Shown: positions 53,207-61,526, counted from the first letter of the stretch. The stretch: DNA of 64,000 nucleotides from Streptomyces uncialis (GCF_036250755.1 NZ_CP109583.1:8364001-8428000), one strand, 5' to 3'. Numbers and translations are program-made. The notes: a model not told the origin generated them from the letters alone.

Positions 53207-54235
53207 ATGACGCGATCCACGCCGCCCGCCACCCTGTGGTTCACCCGATGCCCCGTGCCCACCGCGACCGGCATCGCCGCCGATCTCGGCTGGCTGGCCG
53301 ACGAGTTCACCCCCGACGGGATCTCCGTCCGCTCCCTCCAGGACGCGCCCGCCGCCACCGCCCGCGACCACCACTACACCCACGCGCTCGAAGGACTCTT
53401 CCGCGAGGGTGGCAACGTCCCGGCCCTGTGGGCCCGTTCACGTGGCGAACCCACCCGGCTGATCGGTCTCACCTGGATCGAGGAACGCCAGGTCGTCCTC
53501 GTCGCGGCCGACTCCGGCATCCATGAGGCGGCGGACCTCAAGGGCAGCCGGCTCGCCGTCCCCCGGCATCCGCTGCCCATCGACTTCTGGCGGGCCATGG
53601 CCCTGCGCGGCTTCGAGGGCGCGCTGTCCACCGCCGGGCTCACCCTCGCGGACACCGTCCCCGTCGACGTACCCGCCGACGCCCACGCCGCACAGTGGTC
53701 CGCCGAACTCGCCGCCCTGCGCGCCGGGACCGTCGACGCCGTCTACGCGAAGGGCGCCACCGCCGTCGAGGCCGCCGCCCGGTACGGCGCGCGGATCGCC
53801 GTCGAACTCGACGACCACCCCGACCGGCGCACCAGGGTCAACAACGGCACCCCCCGCCCGATCACCGTCCGCGAGAGCCTGCTGGACGAGCGGCCGGACC
53901 TGGTCGCCCGCTACCTCGCCGTCCTCGTCCGGGCCGCCGACTGGGCGGCCGGCCACCCGGACGACCTCGCCCGGGTACTGAGCCGGGAGACCGGCGCGGG
54001 CGCCACCGGCGTCGCCGGTGCCTACCGGGCCCGCGGCCATCGCGATCTGCGCATCGACCTCTCCGACGAACGCCTCGACCTGCTCGCCCGGCAGGAACAC
54101 GCCCTGCGCGGCCACGGCTTCCTCGCCGCACCCGTCGACGTACGGGACTGGGCCGCCCCCGAACCGCTCCGCGGCGCGACCGACCGGGTCCGCCGCCCCG
54201 CCACCACCGAGGACCATCCATGGCTCACCAGCTGA
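53207..54235 (+). CDS. DszB-like sulfinate desulfinase
   Basis: 342 residues from the ATG at 53207; no signal peptide, so cytoplasmic despite its binding-protein fold. Compared with 2'-hydroxybiphenyl-2-sulfinate desulfinase (DszB), the three catalytic residues are all in place. Cys15 in TRCPVPTA matches DszB Cys27 in SNCPVPNA; His56 and Arg66 (HYTHALEGLFREGGNVPAL) match DszB His60 and Arg70 with identical 10-residue spacing. The C-terminal DWAAPEPL mirrors DszB QWAAPEFL. It should hydrolyse an aryl or related sulfinate to release sulfite. First structural gene of the sulfur unit; overlaps the next by 16 nt. Confidence 0.85.
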   Translation: MTRSTPPATLWFTRCPVPTATGIAADLGWLADEFTPDGISVRSLQDAPAATARDHHYTHALEGLFREGGNVPALWARSRGEPTRLIGLTWIEERQVVLVAADSGIHEAADLKGSRLAVPRHPLPIDFWRAMALRGFEGALSTAGLTLADTVPVDVPADAHAAQWSAELAALRAGTVDAVYAKGATAVEAAARYGARIAVELDDHPDRRTRVNNGTPRPITVRESLLDERPDLVARYLAVLVRAADWAAGHPDDLARVLSRETGAGATGVAGAYRARGHRDLRIDLSDERLDLLARQEHALRGHGFLAAPVDVRDWAAPEPLRGATDRVRRPATTEDHPWLTS

Positions 54236-55251
54236 CCGCCCCGACGACCCTGACCCGCCGGGCCGTGCGCACGGCCGCCGCCCTCGCCGTCACCGCCGCC
54301 CTGTTCGCCGTCACCGCCTGCGGCGGGGCCGCGGAGGGCAGCGCGGGGGACAAGGGCACCGTCGTCGTCCGCATCCCCGACCCGAAGAACTCGGGTGTCC
54401 TCGCCCTCGGGAAGAAGGACGGCAGCCTCGCGAAGGCCCTCGACGCCGCCGGTGCCCGTGTCGAATGGACCGGCAGCAGCGGGCCGTTCGCCCCCGCCGC
54501 TCAGGCGCTCAACGCCGGACAGCTGGACATCGCCACCGGGTCGATCACCTCCGGGGTCACCGCCCTCACCCAGAAGCCCGGGTTCAAACTCTTCAGCGCC
54601 ATCGAACCGGACGGCGCGGGGGAGGGCATCCTGGTCCGCGAGGACTCCGGGATCAGCACCGTCAAGGAGCTCGCCGGACGCAAGGTCGCCGTCAACCAGG
54701 GCGGCACCGGCGAGTACCTGCTCCTCAAGGCGCTCGCCCGGCACGGCGTACCGGCAGATGACGTGGAACGCGTCTATCTGCGCCCCGACCAGACGGCCTC
54801 CGTCTACAAGACCGGCCAGGTGGACGCCTGGGCCTCCTGGGCCGCCTACTCCGTCGCGGAACTCGGCAGCGGCGACTCCCGCTTCGTCGCCGACGGGGCC
54901 GCCGTCGGCTCCGACAACTACAGCTTCCACGCCGTGCGCACCGGCTTCGCCGAGCGGCATCCGAAGGTCGTCAAGGCCCTGTACGACTACCTCCGCACCG
55001 GCAGCGCCGCCCAGCGGGCCGACCCGGAGAAGTACGTCAACGTCTTCACCGACCGCGGTCCGACCGCCGTCACCGGCGCCGCCAGGGAACTCCAGCTCCG
55101 TATCCTGCGCGAGGGCGGCACCGTCGAACCGATCACCGCCGACGACATCGCGCGCTTCGAGTCCGTCGCCCGTTTCTACCTCGACCAGAAGGTCCTCACG
55201 AAGCCCGTCGACATCAAGCCCCACATCCTCGACATCGAGGCCCTGGGATGA
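54220..55251 (+). CDS. Sulfonate-type ABC substrate-binding lipoprotein (SsuA-like)
   Basis: 343 residues; its ATG lies within the desulfinase gene. RRAVRTAAALAVTAALFAV followed by lipobox Cys34 (VTAC) marks an exported lipoprotein. SsuA/TauA-like segments: PFAPAAQALNAGQLDIATGS, ILVREDSGISTVKELAGRKV, VNQGGTGEYLLLKALARHG, YKTGQVDAWASWAAY. It captures a sulfonate or sulfinate for the permease and ATPase encoded next. ATGA overlap follows. Confidence 0.92.
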   Translation: MAHQLTAPTTLTRRAVRTAAALAVTAALFAVTACGGAAEGSAGDKGTVVVRIPDPKNSGVLALGKKDGSLAKALDAAGARVEWTGSSGPFAPAAQALNAGQLDIATGSITSGVTALTQKPGFKLFSAIEPDGAGEGILVREDSGISTVKELAGRKVAVNQGGTGEYLLLKALARHGVPADDVERVYLRPDQTASVYKTGQVDAWASWAAYSVAELGSGDSRFVADGAAVGSDNYSFHAVRTGFAERHPKVVKALYDYLRTGSAAQRADPEKYVNVFTDRGPTAVTGAARELQLRILREGGTVEPITADDIARFESVARFYLDQKVLTKPVDIKPHILDIEALG

Positions 55252-56078
55252 GTACCGCGACCCGGCCGCCCGGGAACCTCGTCACCCCCCGCCCCTACCT
55301 GCCCCGCGACCGGCCCCGGGCCGTCTCCCTCACCGTGCGCGCCCTCGGCCCGCTGCTGCTGATCGGTGCCTGGTGGACCGCCTCCGCCACCGGACTGCTC
55401 ACCCCCGACATCCTCGCCGGACCCCCCGCCGTCGTCCGCGCGGTGGGGGAGCTGTGGGGCAACGGCGAACTGCCCGACGCCCTCGCCGCCTCACTCACCC
55501 GCTCCGGGACCGGACTGCTGCTGGGACTCGTCGCGGGCGTCGTCCTCGGGGTCACCACCGGCTTCAGCCGGTCCGGCGACGAACTCCTCGACTCCTCCCT
55601 CCAGGCGATGCGCACCATCCCCTTCCTCGCCCTCGTCCCGCTGTTCATGGTCTGGTTCGGGATCACCGAGACCGCCAAGATCCTGCTGATCGCCTTCGCG
55701 ACGACGTTCCCCATGTACGTCAGCACCGCGGGCGGCGTACGCGGCACCGACCGCAAGCTCCTGGAGGCGATGCGTTCCTTCGGGATGGGACGGCTCGCCC
55801 TCGTCCGTGAGGTCGTCCTGCCCAGCGCGCTGCCCTCACTGCTGTCGGGACTGCGGCTGTCCATGACCCTCAGCGTGATCGCGCTGGTCGCCGCCGAGGA
55901 GATCAACGCCACCGCGGGCATCGGCTATCTGATGTCGCAGGCCCAGGCGTACGCCCGCACCGACGTCCTCGCGGTCTGCATCCTCGTCTACGCCCTGCTC
56001 GGACTCACCGCCGACGGCATCGTCCGGCTGCTGGAGCGGCTGCTGATGCCCTGGCGCACCCTGGGGGCGGTCCGATGA
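55248..56078 (+). CDS. Sulfonate-type ABC permease (SsuC-like)
   Basis: 276 residues. Six membrane segments, from LTVRALGPLLLIGAWWTASA. SsuC-typical stretches: LAASLTRSGTGLLLGLVAGV, LQAMRTIPFLALVPLFMVWF and the coupling loop EAMRSFGMGRLALVREVVLP. Pairs as a homodimer with the ATPase encoded by the overlapping next gene. Confidence 0.94.
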   Translation: MSTATRPPGNLVTPRPYLPRDRPRAVSLTVRALGPLLLIGAWWTASATGLLTPDILAGPPAVVRAVGELWGNGELPDALAASLTRSGTGLLLGLVAGVVLGVTTGFSRSGDELLDSSLQAMRTIPFLALVPLFMVWFGITETAKILLIAFATTFPMYVSTAGGVRGTDRKLLEAMRSFGMGRLALVREVVLPSALPSLLSGLRLSMTLSVIALVAAEEINATAGIGYLMSQAQAYARTDVLAVCILVYALLGLTADGIVRLLERLLMPWRTLGAVR

Positions 56079-56953
56079 ACGACACCGCCGTCCATGTACG
56101 GGGCCTGCGCCGGGTGTTCGCCGGACGCGCTGTCCTCGACGGACTCGATCTGACCATCGCCCGCGGGGAGTTCGTCGCCCTGCTCGGCGCCAGCGGCAGC
56201 GGCAAGACCACCCTGCTGCGCATCCTCGGCGCACTCGACCGCACCGACGGCGGCACGGTCCTGGTGCCCGGGGTCCGCACCATCGTCTTCCAGGAACCCC
56301 GGCTCGTCCCCTCCAAGAAGGTCCTCGCCAACACCGTCGTCGCCATGCCGCGCGGCGCCGCGACCCGCGAGACCGGACTGCGGGCCCTGCGCGAGGTGGG
56401 CCTCGCCGCGCACGCCGACGCCTGGCCCGGCACCCTGTCCGGCGGCGAGGCCCAGCGGGTCGCCCTCGCCCGGGCACTGGTACGCCGCCCCGAACTCCTG
56501 CTGCTCGACGAACCGTTCGCCGCGCTCGACGCGCTGACCCGGTTGAAGATGCAGGACCTCGTGGGGGAGCTCTGCCGCCGCCACCGGCCCGCCGTACTGC
56601 TGGTCACCCATGACGTCGACGAGGCCGTCCGCCTCGCCGACCGGGTCGCGGTGCTGCGCGACGGACATCTCGTCACCGACGAGACGGTCGGCATCGCCCA
56701 CCCCCGCGACCCCGCGCACCCCGCCTTCGCGGCCCTGCGCCGACGACTCCTCGGCGACCTCGGAGTCCACCAGCAACCCGAGCGGCACGTCCTGACACAC
56801 GCCGAGCCCGACACCGAGCACGAGCCGGACGCCGAGCGGGGCGCCGGACCCGACGTCCGCGCGAAGCCGCCGTCACCACCGCACGCTCATGAACCCGACC
56901 GTGAAGCCCGCGTACCCGAAGCCCACGAACCCACCGGAGCGACCCTGTCATGA
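56075..56953 (+). CDS. Sulfonate-type ABC ATPase (SsuB-like) with long C-terminal tail
   Basis: 292 residues. Walker A GASGSGKTT, Q-loop VFQEPRLVPSKKV, signature LSGGEAQR, Walker B LLLLDEPFAALDALTR, H-loop VTHDVDEAVRLA. The core ends near residue 225. A further 65 residues are rich in Asp, Glu, Pro and His (HAEPDTEHEPDAER), with no known fold. They could be a disordered tail. ATGA overlaps on both sides. Confidence 0.93.
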   Translation: MNDTAVHVRGLRRVFAGRAVLDGLDLTIARGEFVALLGASGSGKTTLLRILGALDRTDGGTVLVPGVRTIVFQEPRLVPSKKVLANTVVAMPRGAATRETGLRALREVGLAAHADAWPGTLSGGEAQRVALARALVRRPELLLLDEPFAALDALTRLKMQDLVGELCRRHRPAVLLVTHDVDEAVRLADRVAVLRDGHLVTDETVGIAHPRDPAHPAFAALRRRLLGDLGVHQQPERHVLTHAEPDTEHEPDAERGAGPDVRAKPPSPPHAHEPDREARVPEAHEPTGATLS

Positions 56954-57822
56954 CCGTCACCATCGGCGTCCACGCCAACAACCCGACCCTGACCTACCTC
57001 TCCCGGCTCGACCACGCGCAGCGGGCCCTCGAACCCCTCGGCGAGACCGTCGCCTTCCACCACTACACCAACGGCGTCACCACCGGCACCCTGCTCAGCG
57101 AGGGGGTGTTCGACTTCGGCGGCACCGGCTCCACCCCACCCCTCAGCGCCCAGGCCGACGGGCACGACATCGTCTACACCGCCGTCTCCGCGCCCCGCCC
57201 CGACCACGGCGCGCTGCTCGTCGCCGCGGACGGACCGGTCCACGACATCACGGGACTCAAGGGCGGCACCGTCCACCTCGGCATCGGCTCCTGGCAGACC
57301 CATCTGCTCGCCAAGGCACTCCACACGGCCGGACTCTCCTACGCCACCGACCTCACCCCCGCCCCCGCCGGGCCGGACAGCGCACGGCTCCTCGCCGACG
57401 GCACCATCACCGGCTGGATCACCCAGGGCGCCGACCTCGCCGCCGCCCTGCGCACCGGATCGGCCCGGGTCCTGCTGCGCTCCGGCGACGTCATCACGGA
57501 CCGCTCCGTGTTCTTCGCCCGCCGCGATTTCGCCGAGCGGCGCCCCGAGGTCGTCGCCGCCCTGGTCACCGCCCTCCAGCAGGCCGACGACTGGGCCGCC
57601 GCGCACCCCCGCGAGGCCGCCCTGATCGCCGCCGACGGCCTCGGTGGCGACACCGGTGACTGGGAGACCGCCCTGCGTGCCCTGCCCTGGCACATCGAAC
57701 CCGTCACCGAGGTGTTCCTCGCCGAGCAGCAGGAGGCCGCCGACATCCTGCACGGCGCGGGCTTCCTGCCCCGCCCGGTCACCACCGCGCACGCCGTGGC
57801 GCGTACGGCGGCCGGCCGATGA
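56950..57822 (+). CDS. Signal-less SsuA-fold protein, DszB paralogue without the catalytic triad
   Basis: 290 residues from an ATGA-coupled ATG. The fold resembles SsuA/DszB: HANNPTLTYLSRLDHAQRAL, FHHYTNGVTTGTLLSEGVFD, LLVAADGPVHDITGLKGG, DRSVFFARRDFAERRPEVV. There is no signal peptide or lipobox, so it is cytoplasmic. The DszB Cys position is Asn (HANNPTL), and the Arg position is Asp (VFDFGG), while a His-Tyr pair survives. It may be a substrate-handling or regulatory relative, or have another chemistry. Directly precedes the monooxygenase gene. Confidence 0.8.
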   Translation: MTVTIGVHANNPTLTYLSRLDHAQRALEPLGETVAFHHYTNGVTTGTLLSEGVFDFGGTGSTPPLSAQADGHDIVYTAVSAPRPDHGALLVAADGPVHDITGLKGGTVHLGIGSWQTHLLAKALHTAGLSYATDLTPAPAGPDSARLLADGTITGWITQGADLAAALRTGSARVLLRSGDVITDRSVFFARRDFAERRPEVVAALVTALQQADDWAAAHPREAALIAADGLGGDTGDWETALRALPWHIEPVTEVFLAEQQEAADILHGAGFLPRPVTTAHAVARTAAGR

Positions 57823-58889
57823 CCTCCGAGTTCCTCTGGTACGTCATCCCCCGCGAAGGGCCCTACCCGTGGGAACCCGAGGGCCGCCGCCCCGTGGACC
57901 TGCGCTATCTCCAGCAGCTCGCGGGGACGGTGGAGCGGCTCGGGTACAGCGGCGCGCTGCTGGCCACCGACCTGCACGACGTCTGGCCGCTGGGCAGCGC
58001 GCTCGCCGCGTCCACCGGCCCCGGCTTCAAGCCGCTGCTGGCCGTCCACCCCGGACTGATCGCCCCCACCCTGCTGGCCAAGATGGCGCTCACGTTCGAC
58101 AACCTCTTCGGCGGACGGCTGCGGTTCAACGTCGTCAACGGCTCCACCGCGTCCCTGCGGGAGTACGGCCTCCATGTCGAGCACGACGAGCGCTACGCGC
58201 TGAGCGCCGAGTACTGGTCGATCGTGAAACGGCTGACCGCGGGCGAGGTGTTCGACCACCGGGGCCGCTACTACGACCTGCGGGACGCGGGCGCGTCGCT
58301 GCGTGAACTCACCCCCGTCCAGGAACCGCACATCCCGCTGTGGTTCGGCGGCTCGTCCCCGGCCGGTGTCGAGATGGCGGCCGAGCACGTGGACGTCTAT
58401 CTGACCTGGGCCGAGCCGCCGCATCTGCTGAAGGAGAAGCTGGACCGGGTGCGCGAGAGGGCCGCCGCCCACGGGCGCGTCCTGCGGATCGGACTGCGTG
58501 TCCATCTGATCGTCCGGGACACCGAGGACGAGGCATGGGCGGCCGCCGACCGCCTCCTTGAGGTCACCAGCGAGGCCACCTACGCCCGGCAGCTCGGGGT
58601 GAAGGCGACCGAGGACGGCGTGGGCTGGCAGCGCCAGTTCCGGCACGGCGGCCGGGTCCCGGCCCGCGCCCGTGACCTGGAGGAGCATCGCAACATCTGG
58701 CCGGGCATGAGCCTGTTCCGGCCGGGCCCCGGTACCGCGGTCGTCGGCTCCACCGCACAGGTCGTGGAACGGCTCGCGGAGTACGGGTCGCTCGGCGTCG
58801 ATACGTTCATCCTGTCGGGCAACCCCCTGCTGGAGGAGGCGTACCGAGTGGCGGAAACGGTGCTCCCCGCGCTCGGCGCACGACGCTAG
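57819..58889 (+). CDS. FMNH2-dependent monooxygenase, SsuD-like with altered active site
   Basis: 356 residues, ATGA overlap. The luciferase-like barrel follows SsuD closely: RPVDLRYLQQLAGTVERLGY, RFNVVNGS, HIPLWFGGSSPAGVEMAAE, VDVYLTWAEPPHLLKEKLD, LRVHLIVRDTEDEAWAAA (Arg/His pair conserved with SsuD Arg226/His228). But the SsuD Cys54 motif is replaced by TDLHDVW, and the SGYPHLEEAY ending reads SGNPLLEEAY, changing Tyr331 to Asn335 and His333 to Leu337. It should still release sulfite from an organosulfur compound using FMNH2, but probably not simple alkanesulfonates. No flavin reductase is in the operon. Confidence 0.88.
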   Translation: MTSEFLWYVIPREGPYPWEPEGRRPVDLRYLQQLAGTVERLGYSGALLATDLHDVWPLGSALAASTGPGFKPLLAVHPGLIAPTLLAKMALTFDNLFGGRLRFNVVNGSTASLREYGLHVEHDERYALSAEYWSIVKRLTAGEVFDHRGRYYDLRDAGASLRELTPVQEPHIPLWFGGSSPAGVEMAAEHVDVYLTWAEPPHLLKEKLDRVRERAAAHGRVLRIGLRVHLIVRDTEDEAWAAADRLLEVTSEATYARQLGVKATEDGVGWQRQFRHGGRVPARARDLEEHRNIWPGMSLFRPGPGTAVVGSTAQVVERLAEYGSLGVDTFILSGNPLLEEAYRVAETVLPALGARR

Positions 58890-58986
58890 CCGGGTCCTGT
58901 ACGGCGGATCGTCCTTACGCCGGCACCGTCCCATCGATCCGGCTCCGGCGCGGCTGTGGACACGGAGATGGCTCCGGCTCCGATGA

Positions 58987-59934
58987 TCAGCTGTGCGGAG
59001 CCGGAGATACCGACAGGCCCGCGGCCTTGCTCCAGGCAGCGGGTGGGTCCTGGGCGGACAGTTCTTCGGCCAGTTCCATGCAGCGCACCCGGGCCGGGGA
59101 GAGGTCGTAGGGCATCTTGCCGACGGCTTCGAACGCGCTCATGGAACCGGCCTCCCGCCTGCCGGAGCCGAGATCGGCCTCGTCCTCGCCGTCCTCGGGG
59201 TGCAACACGTCCCAGGCGTCGAAAAGGGCATCGTCGTCCTCACCCAGGCCGGACTCCTCGATGACGGCGTGGAGGGCGCTTTCGAAGGCGTGCCGCTCGA
59301 CGGCCACCTGGGCCACCCGTGGATCATCGACGGCGACGCTGTCGTCCAGTGCCTCCTCGGCGGCATCGACGCGGTCGGAATGCTCCCGCAGAGCGGGATG
59401 CGTGGCCAGGGCGATGAAGCGGCCGGCCTGGACGGCCGCACCGAGCGGACCGAAGATCCGCTCGGTGACCAGCAGAATGTCCAGGTCCGCCTGACGCAGG
59501 GAGCCCTCGGGCAGGTGCTTGAGCCGTTCGGTGACGAAGTCGGAGAGCAGACCCATCCGGCTGCCTTCGGTGCGCATCCGCTGCACGGCGGTCCGCTGCC
59601 GCCGCAATTTCGCCTCCTGCTCGGCGAGGGTTTCCTCCAACCGCTCCAGGGTTCCCGCGAAATCTTCTCCGCTGTCCGCACCGGCGGAATCCGTACCGCC
59701 GGTAAAGGCGTCACGGATATCGTCCAGGGCGATCCCGGCGTCGGCCATCTTGCGAATCCACAGCAGGCGGATCATGTCCTCGTACTCGTAGCGGCGACGG
59801 TCGTCGCCACCCCGCGCGGGTTCGGGGAGCAGGCCGATCTCGTGGTAATGGCGAATCGCCCGTGGCGTGCTGCCGACGAAGGCCGCCGCGTCACCGATCT
59901 TGACCTGGCGGGGTGGCATGAAGGACGAACGCAT
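58987..59934 (-). CDS. MerR-family regulator with long C-terminal domain
   Basis: 315 residues from the ATG at 59934, nine bases behind GAGGAGAGG; an internal ATG at 59919 lacks a ribosome site. Winged helix at about 8-75 (VKIGDAAAFVGSTPRAIRHY, EIGLLPEPARGGDDRRRYEY, MIRLLWIRKMADAGIALDDI). A coiled-coil-like helix follows (LEETLAEQEAKLRRQRTAV). The remaining 180 residues, rich in Asp/Glu and Ala, form an unknown effector domain. It is convergent with the sulfur operon. A perfect palindrome lies 94 nt upstream. Confidence 0.88.
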   Translation of the reverse strand: MRSSFMPPRQVKIGDAAAFVGSTPRAIRHYHEIGLLPEPARGGDDRRRYEYEDMIRLLWIRKMADAGIALDDIRDAFTGGTDSAGADSGEDFAGTLERLEETLAEQEAKLRRQRTAVQRMRTEGSRMGLLSDFVTERLKHLPEGSLRQADLDILLVTERIFGPLGAAVQAGRFIALATHPALREHSDRVDAAEEALDDSVAVDDPRVAQVAVERHAFESALHAVIEESGLGEDDDALFDAWDVLHPEDGEDEADLGSGRREAGSMSAFEAVGKMPYDLSPARVRCMELAEELSAQDPPAAWSKAAGLSVSPAPHS

Positions 59935-60027
59935 GAGCAGGGACCTCTCCTCAAGGGGTCGGGACGCAGGTCCACCGGACCACATGCCGCTACGGAAGGT
60001 GCAACCCAAGCACCTCGCTCCGCGCCG

Positions 60028-60039
60028 ATATCATGATAT
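60028..60039. promoter_or_regulatory. AT-rich perfect palindrome near the MerR promoter
   Basis: ATATCATGATAT is a 12-bp perfect palindrome between the MerR start and the stop of the SMI1-like gene. In this GC-rich DNA it stands out and may be the MerR operator or part of its promoter. Confidence 0.5.
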
Positions 60040-60059
60040 GTGCCCCTCCGGTACAGCTT

Positions 60060-60572
60060 TCAGGTCAGAGGCTCATAGAACAGGCGGGCCGGAGGGGAGG
60101 CGCCCACCATGACGTCCTCGCCTTTGAGGAAGGCCAGCAGCCAGTCGCTGAACGTCATTTCGTAGAGCTCGAACTCGAAGGAATCCATTTCCTGTATGCC
60201 TACGACCCAAGGTGCTGACGGACCGGGCGGTACACGTAGGAAGACGCTCTCCGCTGTTGCTCCCGTGGCGATCGGCAGCAGCTCTCCTGGGCGGGTTCCG
60301 GCCTTGCCGGGAAGGATCTTCGTCACATCGTCCTCAAGCCAGAACTCGATCTCCTCCTTGATGCTTCTGCCCAGGTTCCTGGACGGATGGCCAGGGTGGT
60401 CCAGGTACAGCCTGTCGCTGATCAGCACGGGGCCGTAGGCGTCGGTGATGGCCCGGAAGTCGGCGGGGAAGGTGATTCCGAGTTCCTGTTCCAGCAGGTT
60501 CCAGGGCTCGGGATCGGACCAAAGGAAGCGGGGTTCTCCCAGTAGTGCCTTGATCTCCTCAAATGTCGCCAT
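60060..60572 (-). CDS. SMI1/KNR4 (SUKH) family protein, possible orphan immunity protein
   Basis: 170 residues from the ATG at 60572 behind GGGGAGAGGG. The family pattern: residues 28-62 (LLEQELGITFPADFRAITDA, YGPVLISDRL), then SIKEEIEFWLEDDVTKILPG, LLPIATGATAESVFLRV, PWVVGIQEMDSFEFELYE, SDWLLAFLKGED. These proteins often neutralise secreted or contact-delivered toxins. Base and codon use are noticeably less GC-biased than in the neighbours, as for recently acquired immunity genes. No toxin gene is seen beside it. Confidence 0.85.
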   Translation of the reverse strand: MATFEEIKALLGEPRFLWSDPEPWNLLEQELGITFPADFRAITDAYGPVLISDRLYLDHPGHPSRNLGRSIKEEIEFWLEDDVTKILPGKAGTRPGELLPIATGATAESVFLRVPPGPSAPWVVGIQEMDSFEFELYEMTFSDWLLAFLKGEDVMVGASPPARLFYEPLT

Positions 60573-60784
60573 TCCCTCTCCCCTTACGCTTGCGTGTACG
60601 TGTGCGAGAACGCATGAACGGGCTCTGCCGAGGGGGTGCCGACAAGAACGCCCCGCGGCCCGACCCGGCACGTCCGCCGAAGGGTAGGGGCTGCCACTGA
60701 CACACGAGGCCGACGGACTCCAGGCGCCGGACGGCCGCCGCCGGAGCGGGAACGGGGTCCGTACACAGTGGCGTTGCGCGGAGT

Positions 60785-61459
60785 TCAGCGGGGAGCGGAC
60801 CGGGCCACGCGGAACCCCACGTCGTCGATCCGGAACGTCGGATGGCTGCGGCGCCGTACCGAGGCCCGGCAGCTCCAGCGCTCGTCGAACCAGCCGCCGC
60901 CGCGCAGCACACGGTACGAGCCGTAGACCTCGGCGTCGTACAGGTCCCAGCACCACTCCCACACATTGCCGAGCATGTCGTACAGGCCCCACGCGTTCGG
61001 CAGCCGACCGCCCACCTCATGGAGCCGCTCACCGGAGTTGCCGCGGTGCCAGGCGATCTCGTCCAGCGAGCCGTAGCGGGCCCCTGTGGTACCGGCGCGG
61101 CAGGCGTGCTCCCACTCGGCCTCGGTCGGCAGCCGGTATCCGTCGGCCGCGGGGTCCGGCTCCACGGCCGTGACGTCGTCGTGCGCCCCGTACACCGGCG
61201 TCAGCCCCTCGCCCACGGACAGGGCGTCGCAGAACCGGACCGCGTCCCACCAGGAGACGCCCTCGACAGGCAGCCGGTCGCCCCGGGCGGTTCCCGGCCG
61301 GCCGCCGGTGACCTCCGCGTACCACTCCTGGGTCACGGGCGTCGCGGCCAGCCGGAAGGGCGCGAGGTCCACCGGCCAGCTGCGCCGGGTCCGGCGGTCG
61401 GACAGGGTCACCCGGCCCCCGGGGACGGTGACCATCCGGGCTTCCACGCGCATGTCCAT
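60785..61459 (-). CDS. SUMF1/formylglycine-generating-fold protein lacking one active-site Cys
   Basis: 224 residues from the ATG at 61459; ATG 61453 is possible. FGE-sulfatase-domain features: TPVTQEWYAEVTGGRPG, LPVEGVSWWDAVRFCDALS, YRLPTEAEWEHACRAGTTG, NAWGLYDMLGNVWEWCWDLY, YRVLRGGGWFDERWSC, RRSHPTFRIDDVGFRVAR. True formylglycine-generating enzymes have two Cys five residues apart; here only Cys197 remains and Asp192 fills the other place. It is therefore unlikely to activate sulfatases; EgtB-like or unknown oxidation or binding roles remain. Cytoplasmic, single gene. Confidence 0.88.
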   Translation of the reverse strand: MDMRVEARMVTVPGGRVTLSDRRTRRSWPVDLAPFRLAATPVTQEWYAEVTGGRPGTARGDRLPVEGVSWWDAVRFCDALSVGEGLTPVYGAHDDVTAVEPDPAADGYRLPTEAEWEHACRAGTTGARYGSLDEIAWHRGNSGERLHEVGGRLPNAWGLYDMLGNVWEWCWDLYDAEVYGSYRVLRGGGWFDERWSCRASVRRRSHPTFRIDDVGFRVARSAPR

Positions 61460-61479
61460 GCACGGATGATCTCAGCGAT

Positions 61480-61519
61480 CCGCCCCCGCCGGGCCCGTCA
61501 GAGCGTCCGGCGGGGGCGG
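61480..61519. terminator. Terminator hairpin between SUMF1-like and S41 genes
   Basis: CCGCCCCCGCCGG (61480-61492) and its complement (61507-61519), loop 14 nt. On the minus strand it follows the S41 protease stop by 8 nt, so it most likely ends that transcript. Confidence 0.8.
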
Positions 61520-61526
61520 CCGCCGG

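Noticed and set aside
56950..57822. Exported SsuA-type lipoprotein
   Set aside because: No signal peptide or lipobox, and the ATG is fixed by a 4-nt overlap with the upstream gene.
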